Positions 63,334 through 64,000 of a stretch of 64,000 nt of DNA are shown one piece after another. The stretch comes from Oleispira sp036960605 (GTDB taxonomy: Bacteria > Pseudomonadota > Gammaproteobacteria > Pseudomonadales > Oceanobacteraceae): assembly GCA_036960605.1 (NCBI GenBank), contig JBALXI010000023.1, positions 1 through 64,000 on the forward strand. The letters are read 5' to 3'. The notes below the pieces were generated by a model, which saw nothing but the letters and a program-made list of their open reading frames with translations, made no database searches and had not been told where the DNA came from. The position numbers and the translations under genes were made by a program. Each line of letters opens with the position of its first letter. Within the stretch, counting starts at the first letter, position 1.

Positions 63334-64000
63334 TTATAGACTGCTCGCACTTGATTTCGAGACTTCTTTATCTTTAATCTGCTGCATTGTTTTTAAATAA
63401 GAAGTTTTCTCGGTTAAGCCAGCATAAATTATAAGAGCGGACGCAATACAAAAATAAACGATGGGCAATTTGGTAGAAAAAAAGATTTCTGACATTGAAA
63501 AGATACAAAATTGAAGAACTAGTAAATAACCTGCTGTCTTAAAGGCTGACCTGGAAATAAATCCATGAAATATTTTTATTAAAATTGTTAAAATTGAAAT
63601 GAGGAGTGTCAAAGATACTAAACCACCATTTATAAGAATGTGAATGTATTCATTGTGAGGCATTTTGTAGTGTTTTTCACCGCCGAGTTTTACCCCGTCT
63701 GTTAGCATTTTTTGTACACCATCCTGGTAAGCCGAAAAACCATTACCTACAATTGGATGTTCTTTGATAAGCATTGCTGAAGTTTCCCACATGTCTAATC
63801 GCACCTGTGTGGAATTATCAAGTGCAATAGAAAAACCACTCCAGGATATGTTCACAGATTGGAACGTCACATTGATTCGATCACTTACCTTTGGCACTGT
63901 TGTGATGATTAGAATAAGTAATGCAGTAAATACAGCAAGGTGCTTTTTAGTAATACCTTTGCAAAGAAATAAGCAAAATAATGATAACGGAATACTGACC
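63334..64000 (-). CDS. O-antigen ligase/polymerase family membrane protein (5' end outside window)
   Basis: The frame is open to the window edge, giving at least the last 222 residues. The central motif has RLDMWETSAMLIKEHPIVGNG, then HNEYIHILINGGL, which is the periplasmic loop of Wzy_C/WaaL-type O-antigen ligases, with hydrophobic segments around it. Family members transfer or polymerise undecaprenyl-linked glycans in the inner membrane. A GTG at 63897 is not the real start, since hydrophobic coding sequence continues upstream. Confidence 0.85.
   Translation of the reverse strand, partial: VSIPLSLFCLFLCKGITKKHLAVFTALLILIITTVPKVSDRINVTFQSVNISWSGFSIALDNSTQVRLDMWETSAMLIKEHPIVGNGFSAYQDGVQKMLTDGVKLGGEKHYKMPHNEYIHILINGGLVSLTLLISILTILIKIFHGFISRSAFKTAGYLLVLQFCIFSMSEIFFSTKLPIVYFCIASALIIYAGLTEKTSYLKTMQQIKDKEVSKSSASSL

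Overview
The window is a chromosomal segment of a gammaproteobacterium. Gene content and order closely follow the Pseudomonas lineage: ftsY-ftsE-ftsX-rpoH, rho-trxA-ppx-ppk-hemB, rdgB/metW/metX/yggT/proC/yggS/pilT/pilU, and pyrC'-pyrB-pyrR-ruvX-yqgE-tonB-gshB diverging from pilGHIJK-chpABC. The moderate base composition, the marine-type extracytoplasmic lipoproteins and the lack of Pseudomonas-like codon bias suggest an Oceanospirillales-type marine bacterium (Oleispira/Thalassolituus/Bermanella-like). The genus is an inference.

Layout. 1-3300: 3' end of ftsY, then ftsE, ftsX and rpoH, all on + and closed by tandem hairpins. 3397-10434: two consecutive genes for large lipoproteins built of 18 repeats each of a 41-residue RCC1-like unit. 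They are separated by a 132-bp relic of the 3' end of rho, so the locus arose by duplication or recombination anchored in rho. 10542-17337: rho, trxA, ppx, ppk and hemB (transcription and polyphosphate/heme housekeeping). 17555-25732: a DedA/TVP38-flavoprotein fusion, a thioesterase, a cold-shock protein, a DEAD-box helicase, a lipoprotein alkaline phosphatase behind a good Pho box, and a secreted EEP-family protein. 25996-30187: a diheme peroxidase lipoprotein divergent from a BaeSR-like two-component system, followed by a palindrome-flanked intergenic element. 30377-35681: rdgB, a DUF4426 protein, metW, metX, yggT, proC and yggS, all on -. 35817-41406: pilT, pilU and a GGDEF-EAL signalling protein on +. 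41454-47177: pyrC', pyrB, pyrR, ruvX, yqgE, tonB and gshB on -. 47393-60497: the complete Pil-Chp chemosensory operon with one extra exported protein at its end. 60641-64000: an AT-richer surface-polysaccharide region (cytidylyltransferase-HAD fusion, unrecognised glycan-region protein, O-antigen ligase) running off the window.

Functionally, the right half is dominated by type IV pilus control: PilT/PilU retraction motors, a c-di-GMP enzyme beside them, a TonB homologue whose Pseudomonas counterpart affects twitching, and PilG/H/I/J/K-ChpA/B/C signalling. The most unusual part is the duplicated repeat-lipoprotein locus between rpoH and rho.
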